Below are positions 27,225-34,960 of a stretch of 64,000 bases of DNA, in pieces. Source of the DNA: Cylindrospermum sp. FACHB-282. GTDB taxonomy: Bacteria > Cyanobacteriota > Cyanobacteriia > Cyanobacteriales > Nostocaceae. The notes beneath the pieces are model-generated. The model had not been told where the DNA came from. It was given only the letters and a program-made list of their open reading frames with translations, and searched no databases. How positions within the stretch are numbered: the first letter of the stretch is position 1; every line of letters begins with the position of its first letter. Made by a program: the position numbers and the translations under genes. The stretch spans positions 1-64,000 of the forward strand of contig NZ_JACJRJ010000013.1 of NCBI RefSeq assembly GCF_014697195.1, written 5' to 3'.

Positions 27225-28232
27225 ATGAAAGCTGTTGTTTTTTCCCAACCTGAAACCGTGGTTGTCGAACAGGTAGCCGATCCCAGGTGTGAAGCCGGTG
27301 AAGTGATCGTGCAGGTAAAGCGGGCGGGTATTTGTGGAACTGATTTGCATATATTCCACAATGAATACCTGTCTAATTTCCCGTTGATCCCTGGTCACGA
27401 ATTTGTGGGGATTGTTGTTGAAGTTGGTAGAGAAGTGGTTGATGTGCAACCAGGCGATCGCGTGGTCGTTGATCCAGATTTGTACTGTGGTCATTGTTTT
27501 TACTGTCGCAATCAACAAGCCAATCATTGTCTGAATTGGCAAGGTATCGGAGTCACAAGACCTGGCGGCTTCGCTGAATACGTTACGGTTCCAGTGCGTG
27601 CGTGTTACAAGCTACCAGACACAATTTCTGATACACAAGCCACATTTATTGAACCGCTGGCTTGTGTGATTCATGGACTCAATCGTTTGCAACCACATCC
27701 AGCCGACGAAGTGTTAATTTTCGGTGCTGGGCCAATTGGACTACTGTTACTGCAAGCATTACAAAATAGTGGTGCAGCTAAGATTGTGGTCGTAGAAAAG
27801 CACGCCAACCGCAGAGCATTAGCCAGTCAACTTGGAGCAATTGCGATCGCAGCTGATGAAAATCAAACAGCCGCATTGCACGAACTTGCACCTTACGGCT
27901 TCTCGATTGTTGTCGATGCCACCGGTGTCCCAGCAGTCATCCAACAGGCTCTCAATTATCTCCGCCCTAGAGGAAAATATTTACAATTTGGTGTTGCTGC
28001 TAGCAATGCCACAGTTACATGGCGTCCCCATGATATTTTTCGGAACGATTGGACTATTCTTGGCAGTTATTCCCAATGTCTCACCTTTTTACCTGCCATT
28101 AAATGGTTAGAAAATAACAAAATTGATGTGGCATCCTTGGTTAGTCATACTTTCCCCTTGACTGATTTCCCAGATGCATTGCAACGCTTTGCGCGTGGTG
28201 AAACCCTGAAAGTTCATCTTCAGATTAGTTAA
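27225..28232 (+). CDS. Zinc-dependent polyol (sorbitol/threonine-type) dehydrogenase
   Basis: A 335-residue medium-chain dehydrogenase. The catalytic zinc site is given by GICGTDLH (Cys) and PGHEFVG (His, Glu). The structural zinc lobe has four cysteines ([16 protein letters not shown]), and the Rossmann motif is GAGPIGLL. It resembles sorbitol, xylitol and threonine dehydrogenases. I start it at ATG 27225, which has GGAG six bases upstream, not at the in-frame TTG 27213. In azasugar clusters the matching gene (gutB1) oxidises an aminopolyol; that role here is inferred. Confidence 0.82.
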   Translation: MKAVVFSQPETVVVEQVADPRCEAGEVIVQVKRAGICGTDLHIFHNEYLSNFPLIPGHEFVGIVVEVGREVVDVQPGDRVVVDPDLYCGHCFYCRNQQANHCLNWQGIGVTRPGGFAEYVTVPVRACYKLPDTISDTQATFIEPLACVIHGLNRLQPHPADEVLIFGAGPIGLLLLQALQNSGAAKIVVVEKHANRRALASQLGAIAIAADENQTAALHELAPYGFSIVVDATGVPAVIQQALNYLRPRGKYLQFGVAASNATVTWRPHDIFRNDWTILGSYSQCLTFLPAIKWLENNKIDVASLVSHTFPLTDFPDALQRFARGETLKVHLQIS

Positions 28233-28336
28233 ATATCATTTTGCGCGATCGCCTTTGAAAAAAAGATTTTTGGTTCCATGCTAGTCAAGTTTTTGCACAT
28301 CTTGCATACATATCAGCAAACCGGAGGAAACATTCT

Positions 28337-29050
28337 ATGCGCTTGAAAAATCAAGTTGTGATCATTACCGGCGCTAGTCGCGGTCTGGGTCAAGCTATGG
28401 CCTTACTTTTTGGCAAAGAAGGAGCGCACATCATTGCCGCTTCCCGGACATCAAGTGAAATTGAGCATACCGCAGAGCAAATTCGTGATCACGGAGGGTC
28501 GGCTCTGGCTATTCCCACAGATATTACTGACTTAGCACAGGTTTCCGACTTGTTCCGGCGTGTAGAGGAAGATTACGGCAAAATAGATATTCTGATCAAC
28601 AATGCCGGCATCGGTCTGTTTGGTTCGGTCGAAGAATTGACACCAGAGGCACTTGACCAGATGTTAGCAGTCAATGTCAAAGGCACAGTCTACTGTTGTC
28701 AAGCAGCATTCAAGCGGATGAAAGAAGCTCGTAGTGGGCATATTATCAATATCTTATCCACTGCTAGCAAAGTAGGTCGAGCCAATGAAAGTGGTTACAC
28801 TGCTTCCAAATGGGCACAAGCTGGATTTACAGAAAGCTTGAAAGCCGAAGCCAAGCCATTTGGTATTCGTGTCACCTCGTTTTGTCCAGGTGGGATGAAC
28901 ACACCATTTTGGCAAACTCCTGAGAACCAAGCACATCAGCAACAGGCAGAACAGTTTATGAACCCACAGGCGATCGCTGAACTCCTGCTGCATATTGCCA
29001 CATTTCCAGCAGCAATCAACATCGACGATATAGTCGTTAAGCGAATGTAG
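28337..29050 (+). CDS. Short-chain dehydrogenase/reductase
   Basis: A 237-residue classical SDR with the cofactor motif TGASRGLG near residue 12, NNAGIG, the catalytic Ser of ILSTASKVG and YTASKWA supplying Tyr and Lys. The C-terminal CPGGMNTPFW is typical. An R residue after the first strand (AASRTSSE) suggests NADP(H). The GGAGG ribosome site is good. Its substrate is unknown; a hydroxyl or keto group of the cluster's carbohydrate is the natural guess. Confidence 0.85.
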   Translation: MRLKNQVVIITGASRGLGQAMALLFGKEGAHIIAASRTSSEIEHTAEQIRDHGGSALAIPTDITDLAQVSDLFRRVEEDYGKIDILINNAGIGLFGSVEELTPEALDQMLAVNVKGTVYCCQAAFKRMKEARSGHIINILSTASKVGRANESGYTASKWAQAGFTESLKAEAKPFGIRVTSFCPGGMNTPFWQTPENQAHQQQAEQFMNPQAIAELLLHIATFPAAINIDDIVVKRM

Positions 29051-29106
29051 CTGCTGCACTCCTGAAAAGTTTTCTTGTTAATTCCAGCGTAGGAGGTTGA
29101 TAAATT

Positions 29107-30150
29107 ATGATTAATGTACAGCAAGGCGCGCAGACAAGTATCAGCGCTGGTAAATTCAAAGGGTTAAGTGCGATCGCTGATGAACGAGGCATCATCACTG
29201 CTGTAGCCACAGATCAACGCGGTTCCTTAAAAAAGGCTCTTGCCGCTGCCACGGGTAGTGAAGTGAGCGCAGCTTTACTCACAGAAATTAAACAAAGTTT
29301 CGTTGAAGTGTTAGGAGTATACGCCAGTTCCCTGTTGATAGATCCTGAATATGGTCTGCCTACAATTGAATTACGCCCCCCACACACGGGAATATTTTTA
29401 GCCTATGAACGAACAGGCTTTAATCCACAAATCAAAGGGCGTTTACCAGAACTACTGCCAAACTGGTCTGTACATCGGTTAGTCGAGCGTGGTGCGAATG
29501 GCATTAAAATCTTGTTGTACTACGATCCTGACGACACTTCAGCAATCAATGAAGTCAAGCATAGCTTTATTGAACGTGTAGGAGCTGAGTGTCGTGCTTA
29601 TGATGTGCCCTTTTTTCTTGAGCCAGTCAGCTACAGCGATGCTATCAATGATGAAAACTCACTTACATTTGCACAGGTCAAGCCAGATAAAGTCAAACAA
29701 TCAATCCAAGAGTTTTCCCAGCCCCACTATGGTGTGGACGTCCTCAAAGTCGAATTGCCTGTAGATGTGCGCTACATAGCTGATTTCCCAGCTAACACCA
29801 CAGGGCAAAGCGCCTACAACTATACTGACGCCATCAAGCACCTCCGTGAGGCAGCGACCTTAGCGAAAGTACCATTTATCTACCTGAGTGCATCCGCAAC
29901 GGCTCCGATATTTGCCCAGACGCTGACGCTAATTACCGAAGCTGATACCGCATTTTCTGGTGTACTATATGGGCTTGACATTTGGCGAGATTGCATCGTT
30001 GCCTATGGTCAGGGTGGTATTACAGGATTAAATGATTGGCTACAGCAAAACACTGTGCCAACGCTTCAGAAATTTAACCAAATAATTACTCAGTCTGCCA
30101 CCCCCTGGTGGGATGTGTACGATCAGGGTGTAAAAAACACCCAAATATGA
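29107..30150 (+). CDS. LacD-family aldolase (tagatose 1,6-bisphosphate aldolase-like)
   Basis: The 347-residue protein belongs to the DeoC/LacD class I aldolase family. It has the family start FKGLSAIADERGIITAVATD with QRGSLKK, the barrel segments GIKILLYYDPDD and FFLEPVSY, and the Lys region DVLKVELPVD, which probably carries the Schiff-base lysine. LacD splits tagatose 1,6-bisphosphate to dihydroxyacetone phosphate and glyceraldehyde 3-phosphate; other ketose phosphates are possible. A strong GGAGG ribosome site is present. It overlaps the next gene by 4 bases (ATGA). Confidence 0.82.
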   Translation: MINVQQGAQTSISAGKFKGLSAIADERGIITAVATDQRGSLKKALAAATGSEVSAALLTEIKQSFVEVLGVYASSLLIDPEYGLPTIELRPPHTGIFLAYERTGFNPQIKGRLPELLPNWSVHRLVERGANGIKILLYYDPDDTSAINEVKHSFIERVGAECRAYDVPFFLEPVSYSDAINDENSLTFAQVKPDKVKQSIQEFSQPHYGVDVLKVELPVDVRYIADFPANTTGQSAYNYTDAIKHLREAATLAKVPFIYLSASATAPIFAQTLTLITEADTAFSGVLYGLDIWRDCIVAYGQGGITGLNDWLQQNTVPTLQKFNQIITQSATPWWDVYDQGVKNTQI

Positions 30151-30689
30151 TGAAAAAATGGCACAATGCACCACCTGTTTGGAAACAGCAACAACAGACG
30201 CTTACAGTAACTTCAGGGCTAAACACAGACTTTTGGCGTAAAACTCATTACGGTTTTATCCGCGACACTGGACACTTTTATTATCAAGAAGTGACAGGCG
30301 ATTTTAGCGCTGTTGTGAAAATCACCGGACAGTATGAGGTGCTTTACGACCAAGCAGGGCTGATGATCCGCGAAAACGATTTGACGTGGTTAAAAAGCGG
30401 AATTGAGTTTGTAGAAGGTGTGCAATACGCCAGTGTTGTAATCACACGTGAGTATTCTGACTGGTCTGTGGTACAGTTACCTCAAAATCCGACTTCTTTG
30501 TGGCTAAAGTTGGAACGAAGGGGAAGCGCCGTGGAGGTGAAATATTCCCTCGACGGTGAACAATACACGATGATCAGACTGGCTTATTTGACTGAAGCGG
30601 AAACAGTGCGCGTTGGCCCGATGTGTGCTTCGCCTGAAAGGGAAGGTTTTCAAGTGGTTTTTGAAGACTTCCAAATTACACCTTTGTAG
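30147..30689 (+). CDS. DUF1349 concanavalin-like protein
   Basis: A 180-residue DUF1349 protein, a jelly-roll fold related to lectins and glycosidase accessory domains. The family order NTDFWRKTHYGF, GHFYYQEVTGDFSAVVKI, YDQAGLMIREND and WLKLERRG is clear. The ATG at 30147 overlaps the aldolase stop as ATGA, showing translational coupling; the frame is open further upstream inside the aldolase gene. It ends the nine-gene run. Binding or processing a carbohydrate is plausible. Confidence 0.82.
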   Translation: MMKKWHNAPPVWKQQQQTLTVTSGLNTDFWRKTHYGFIRDTGHFYYQEVTGDFSAVVKITGQYEVLYDQAGLMIRENDLTWLKSGIEFVEGVQYASVVITREYSDWSVVQLPQNPTSLWLKLERRGSAVEVKYSLDGEQYTMIRLAYLTEAETVRVGPMCASPEREGFQVVFEDFQITPL

Positions 30690-30872
30690 GAAGATTAAGC
30701 TAGCTGATCGCGTTTTTAATTTGGGCGTTGCATATTTACGGGATGATTTTTCTCATGCAGAGGAGGACACTTGCATGGACGGGTTTCCCGAATTGAGCAT
30801 CGCTTCCATCGCTTTTTCACAGCCTGATTAATGGTCAGTATCCAAAAACAACTGACCACTAAATATTACCCA

Positions 30873-31760
30873 TTACTCATTACTCATCATTGACTCCAAC
30901 TGCACCACCTCAGAAGGTAAGTGTTGATCTAGCCAATTCCCTAAATTAGTCATTACCTCTTGGTAATTGAGGTCAGCATGAAGTTCGTGATAGGCTTCTG
31001 GATACTCGATTAGTAGCTTATCTGGATAGGATACTTTTTGGTAAAAGGCTTGGCTTCCCGCTGGTTTTGCCACTTGATCAGCCCCTCCTTGGAGAATCAA
31101 CAAAGGTACTTGCCAATCACCAGCGTGGGCATAAATCCAATCCCGTGTTGCAAAGAATTCCGTAGACAGACGGGCAGTACCGAGGGTATGCTTGAACTCA
31201 TCCTGGGCAATGGCGGCTACAACCTTTTCATCCCGTGAACCAGGAATACTCTTAAGACCCGTATTCATAGTGAAACGTGGCCACACCCGTGAGAGCATCT
31301 TTCCTATGAACAGGCGCAAAGGTGATACCCCAACTTTCCCGATACTTGGCGCTAAGGCAATTACACCCTGCAATGGGGGTGCATCTTTGGCATATCGCAG
31401 CGCGTAATCAAGGACGATTACACCGCCCATGCTATGACCTAAAAGAAAAACTGGGACTTCTGGCTGTTGCTGGTGAATTAACTTGAAGAGCGATCGCAAA
31501 TCTTCTCGATACTCAGCCCAAGCATTAATATAGCCTCGCTGACCGGGGGAGCGTCCATGACCGCGCATATCCACGCCATAGATGGCATATTGCTTGGGTA
31601 GCAAATGCTCAACTATATTACTGTAGCGTCCACTGTGTCCTCCAAGCCCATGCACAACAGCTAATACCCCCCGTACCTTAATATCTGGAATCCAGCTTTG
31701 GTAATACAGGTCAAGCCCCCCAACACCTTTAAATTTGCCGTCGCTGTGGTAAATTTTCAT
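30873..31760 (-). CDS. Alpha/beta hydrolase, monoacylglycerol lipase type
   Basis: The 295-residue protein matches the monoacylglycerol lipase/lysophospholipase (PldB-like, Hydrolase_4) family. It has the oxyanion region VHGLGGHSGRY, DMRGHGRS, the nucleophile elbow GHSMGG, the late Asp in GGADQV and His in AYHELHAD. No signal peptide is seen, so it is cytoplasmic or membrane-associated. It converges with the nine-gene cluster and is followed by short ATTACCCATTACTC repeats at its 3' end. Confidence 0.85.
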   Translation of the reverse strand: MKIYHSDGKFKGVGGLDLYYQSWIPDIKVRGVLAVVHGLGGHSGRYSNIVEHLLPKQYAIYGVDMRGHGRSPGQRGYINAWAEYREDLRSLFKLIHQQQPEVPVFLLGHSMGGVIVLDYALRYAKDAPPLQGVIALAPSIGKVGVSPLRLFIGKMLSRVWPRFTMNTGLKSIPGSRDEKVVAAIAQDEFKHTLGTARLSTEFFATRDWIYAHAGDWQVPLLILQGGADQVAKPAGSQAFYQKVSYPDKLLIEYPEAYHELHADLNYQEVMTNLGNWLDQHLPSEVVQLESMMSNE

Positions 31761-32125
31761 GGTTATTTTTTTACGCTCTTTCCCAGCAAGCTACTAGCCT
31801 ATAAACGTACATTGTAGGAATAATAGCTTCTAACCGTGGGAATGAATACAGATAAATTGAGTTACTGTGACAGATTTAAACAAAAATTGGCTTTTTCTCA
31901 GAAAAATCAAGCCTCAAGCTTCTGACTCTAGAGTGGTTTAGATGATGCCGTCAAAGACTATTATTTGTTTATGCGTTCAAAGAGGATGTTATCGAAACTT
32001 CTTCGAGTAAATCTGGTTCTGAAAGCAGCATTGGTGAGGTAACTTCCCAAGTTCACCTAAATGGAAAAACAGCAGACAAGACATCGATCCATCAGCGGTC
32101 AAATCAAACAGAATCAGAAACCCCT

Positions 32126-33022
32126 TTGCCCTTAACTCATGCAGCCATCAAGCGGGTGTGGGAAGGTGTAGCAGCGGCAGGCAGCAGCGCAGTGCGTCAC
32201 GCTATCGAGTCCAATCTCCAGCAGCTGTCAACCATTAATGATCAACAAACAGAGAAGAGAATTGATGCTAGAATCCGGCGCTTTGTATTGCGATCGCTCA
32301 TTCATTCTCTATTTCGGGTGCGAGTCGAACATCTAGAAAGGATACCACCAGAACCCGCCATCTTATCTGCCAACCATCTCCACCACATCGACCCCTTACT
32401 CCTGCTGGCAGAACTACCCACCCAACCCCACTACTATATTCTGGGGGATGCTCGCACCCTCTACAACAAGTGGTGGAAACGTTTGATCTTGGGTTTTGCT
32501 GGGGGTGTCATTCCTTTAGAACGGATTTGGAAAGAAGAACTCGCCGTCATCACCGCAGCCAAAGCTGGACAGCAAGACCTCCTAGAACTGGCTACAGCCA
32601 TTGAAAAGACAGTACACACAGGCGGAGATATCCAGACACTGCGCCAGATAGACCGAATTGTTCTAGCAATTTTAGCCCGTGGGGATGGAATGATTCTGTT
32701 TCCCGAAGGAAGACTAGGAACCAATGAGGGTCAATTACATCTCCCACTCAAGCGAGGAACTGTGATTTACGCCTTACGGGCTGGAGTGCCAATAGTACCA
32801 GTAGCGCTGATTGGCACTTATGACCTCTTTTTGGGAAAAGAGTTAACCATTCGGGTTGGTGAACCATTATACTTTACCCCCGATTCCAGACCGAAGCGAC
32901 AGGAAGTAGACGCAGCCTTAGAAAAGTTGCAGCAGGCAATGTTGGATCTATTGCCCACAGACTATCAAGAACCAACCGGGACAAAGCTGTTTCGCCATTT
33001 TCTCAACCACATGTTTTGGTGA
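32126..33022 (+). CDS. 1-acyl-glycerol-3-phosphate acyltransferase (PlsC family)
   Basis: The protein has the acyltransferase block I with its HD-type catalytic pair in NHLHHIDPLLLL, block III FPEGRLGTNEG and block IV VPIVPVALIG, so it probably acylates lysophosphatidic acid or a related lipid. A Gln/Ala-rich N-terminal extension precedes the domain. The first standard start is TTG 32126 without a good ribosome site. The frame stays open upstream to a TGA at 31943-31945, with Ser/Thr-rich codons but no ATG, GTG or TTG. The true start is uncertain. Confidence 0.75.
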   Translation: MPLTHAAIKRVWEGVAAAGSSAVRHAIESNLQQLSTINDQQTEKRIDARIRRFVLRSLIHSLFRVRVEHLERIPPEPAILSANHLHHIDPLLLLAELPTQPHYYILGDARTLYNKWWKRLILGFAGGVIPLERIWKEELAVITAAKAGQQDLLELATAIEKTVHTGGDIQTLRQIDRIVLAILARGDGMILFPEGRLGTNEGQLHLPLKRGTVIYALRAGVPIVPVALIGTYDLFLGKELTIRVGEPLYFTPDSRPKRQEVDAALEKLQQAMLDLLPTDYQEPTGTKLFRHFLNHMFW

Positions 33023-33084
33023 AAATATTTAAAGCAGTTGTCATTTATTTAAACCACATCTGTCCCAGGGGCACAGCAACGCTA

Positions 33085-33205
33085 AATCAGGATTTATAGG
33101 ATTGGAGGATTTACAGGATAATTTCTGATTCAGACAGGAGGATTTACAGACTCAAACAATCAAGCCATCCTGTTCATCCCCTAATCCTGTAAATCCTGAT
33201 TCAGA
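33085..33205. repeat. Inverted ATCAGGATTTA/ATCCTGTAAATCC repeats
   Basis: Units such as GGAGGATTTACAGGAT recur and face an inverted ATCCTGTAAATCCTGATTCA at the right, so the whole spacer can form a long stem. This is a common dispersed cyanobacterial intergenic repeat, placed between two convergent genes. Confidence 0.65.
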
Positions 33206-33217
33206 CAATTTTGGGCG

Positions 33218-34855
33218 TTATTTACCACGTAACAGCCCCTGGAAGAACTGAAAAATATTCACAAATATTTGTTCTAGCCAAAGCATAGCCCGATCCAGCC
33301 ATGCCAGCAATACCTCTAAGGGGTGTTTTTCATACCCCAACAATGTTGCTGTAGTTTCTATCCAGTCTGGTTGTGCTTCAACTTGAGTGTTTTGGCGCAC
33401 TTGCATCTGATAAAGTTCCCTTTTGTTTTTCTCACTTCCACCTTGAGAAATACGGGATGTGGTTTTTTTGTTGGCGGGGACTTTTGCCGATTTTTTGGGA
33501 TTTGAGCCGCGATTCTGGGTTAATTTTTTCCCTTCAAAAAACCCTAATCCTGATTTTAAGTTTTGTAGCAAATCTTGGGCGCTATGATTTAAATCATCTG
33601 GCGGAGAATTTTCTGCTGATGGACTAGATGCGATCGCCTGATTTATGCTGGAAAATGGTATAATTACCTCATCAGGACTCGCCTCAGCATCACCAAACAA
33701 ATCATTTAACGTCAGCCAAGGATCTACAATAACATACCCTTGCTGTACTTGTTCATTTTTGGGCAATGCCTTTCTAGAACTCTGGTTTAATACTTTACCT
33801 TGTAGCTTGACCTTCGTTTCTGTAGGCTCAAGTTTCTTACCAGTTCTATCGCCAAAAAAGTACTTTACAGCCGCCTCAATCAAAGCCTGAATCTTCAGCG
33901 TTTGAGTTTCCAACCCATCAGCCGAAACTGCGATTTGTCCCCTCGCCTCTAGTTGTTCTTTGCCGTACAGAAATATATTTAACTGAGTTTGGGCAGTTTG
34001 CATAATTTCCCGGCTGTGTTGCTGTACAGTGACTAAAGCATTTGATTCTACCTGAGCTAATGCTGTATCTAGCAATGCCAAAACCTTACCAGGATTTAGT
34101 AAATATTTATTCTCTCTACCATCTGCTGCAATTTTTCCCGCAGCTAGTAATGGCGTATTTTCCCGATTTGTCCCAGTCAATTTAGCTAATATGCGGTCAA
34201 TTTCTGGTAATAGCGCTGCTTCTTTTTTAGCTTCAGCTAATTGCCAAGAATGCCAATAATCAGCCACTTCGCCAATAATTCTGTCTGCTAATTTTGCTTG
34301 TTGCTGGGGTGTTAAAATGTCGAGAATTTGATTCTCGGCGGTAACAAGTACCAAATTACGATTCCCCAAATGTGTAGCAATTCCCCGTATTACTGGCAGA
34401 TGCCCCTTGAGAGTATTTTCTGTCTCTACCGCTAGTTTGTCTGGAATCCTTAAGGATTTCGGCTGATGATTGGGAACAAATTTCTCCCAAAAAGACCCCA
34501 AAACCGCCAAGAGGTTAAAAGTCTGAGATGTTTTTGCGGGTGTGGTTGTGGGTTCTTCCGTTGAAAGATTTTGGACAACTTCTAGTATGTGCTGAATCGG
34601 TGTGTCAGCAGGTGGCGGAGTTTCGGGTTGTAACTGTCGTCTGGGTTGTGGTTCTTTGGTGTGTAGTCGTTTCCCAGCCAATTCATCTGACTGAAACATC
34701 TGGTACACCTGGTAAAGTAGTGCATCCACACCCAATTTAGTGGCAACTTGCAATTGCCGGAAGGTGTTTTCCCACTGTTCTGTCAACCGCCGAGATTGCT
34801 GGTGGACAAAGTTAAAGAGTTTGCTTTGATAACGACCAGAGTAACCAGAAGACAT
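33218..34855 (-). CDS. Large cyanobacterial protein of unknown function
   Basis: The 545-residue protein is not recognised. It begins with a helical region (SGRYQSKLFNFVHQQSRRLT), then a Pro/Thr-rich linker (about 70-115) and a mainly helical middle (about 140-345, with VRG-like IPDKLAVETENTLK and IRGIATHLGNRNLVLVTAEN). A basic linker follows (about 430-480, many Lys/Ser). A C-terminal hydrophobic, Trp-containing helix (LLAWLDRAMLWLEQIFVNIF) could touch the membrane. It is divergently placed from the GH38 gene with a 105-base spacer. Confidence 0.65.
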   Translation of the reverse strand: MSSGYSGRYQSKLFNFVHQQSRRLTEQWENTFRQLQVATKLGVDALLYQVYQMFQSDELAGKRLHTKEPQPRRQLQPETPPPADTPIQHILEVVQNLSTEEPTTTPAKTSQTFNLLAVLGSFWEKFVPNHQPKSLRIPDKLAVETENTLKGHLPVIRGIATHLGNRNLVLVTAENQILDILTPQQQAKLADRIIGEVADYWHSWQLAEAKKEAALLPEIDRILAKLTGTNRENTPLLAAGKIAADGRENKYLLNPGKVLALLDTALAQVESNALVTVQQHSREIMQTAQTQLNIFLYGKEQLEARGQIAVSADGLETQTLKIQALIEAAVKYFFGDRTGKKLEPTETKVKLQGKVLNQSSRKALPKNEQVQQGYVIVDPWLTLNDLFGDAEASPDEVIIPFSSINQAIASSPSAENSPPDDLNHSAQDLLQNLKSGLGFFEGKKLTQNRGSNPKKSAKVPANKKTTSRISQGGSEKNKRELYQMQVRQNTQVEAQPDWIETTATLLGYEKHPLEVLLAWLDRAMLWLEQIFVNIFQFFQGLLRGK

Positions 34856-34960
34856 GATAGTGATTTATTCTTTATAGCTTTGTTTAGTCTTGAGACCCCC
34901 ACCAAACAATAAAAACGCCAAACTGTTAATTATCGTCAGTCACCCCATCTTAGCGAAAAT

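Noticed and set aside
30613-30831. 72-codon frame overlapping the end of the DUF1349 gene
   Set aside because: Shadow of the DUF1349 coding sequence continued into non-coding DNA.
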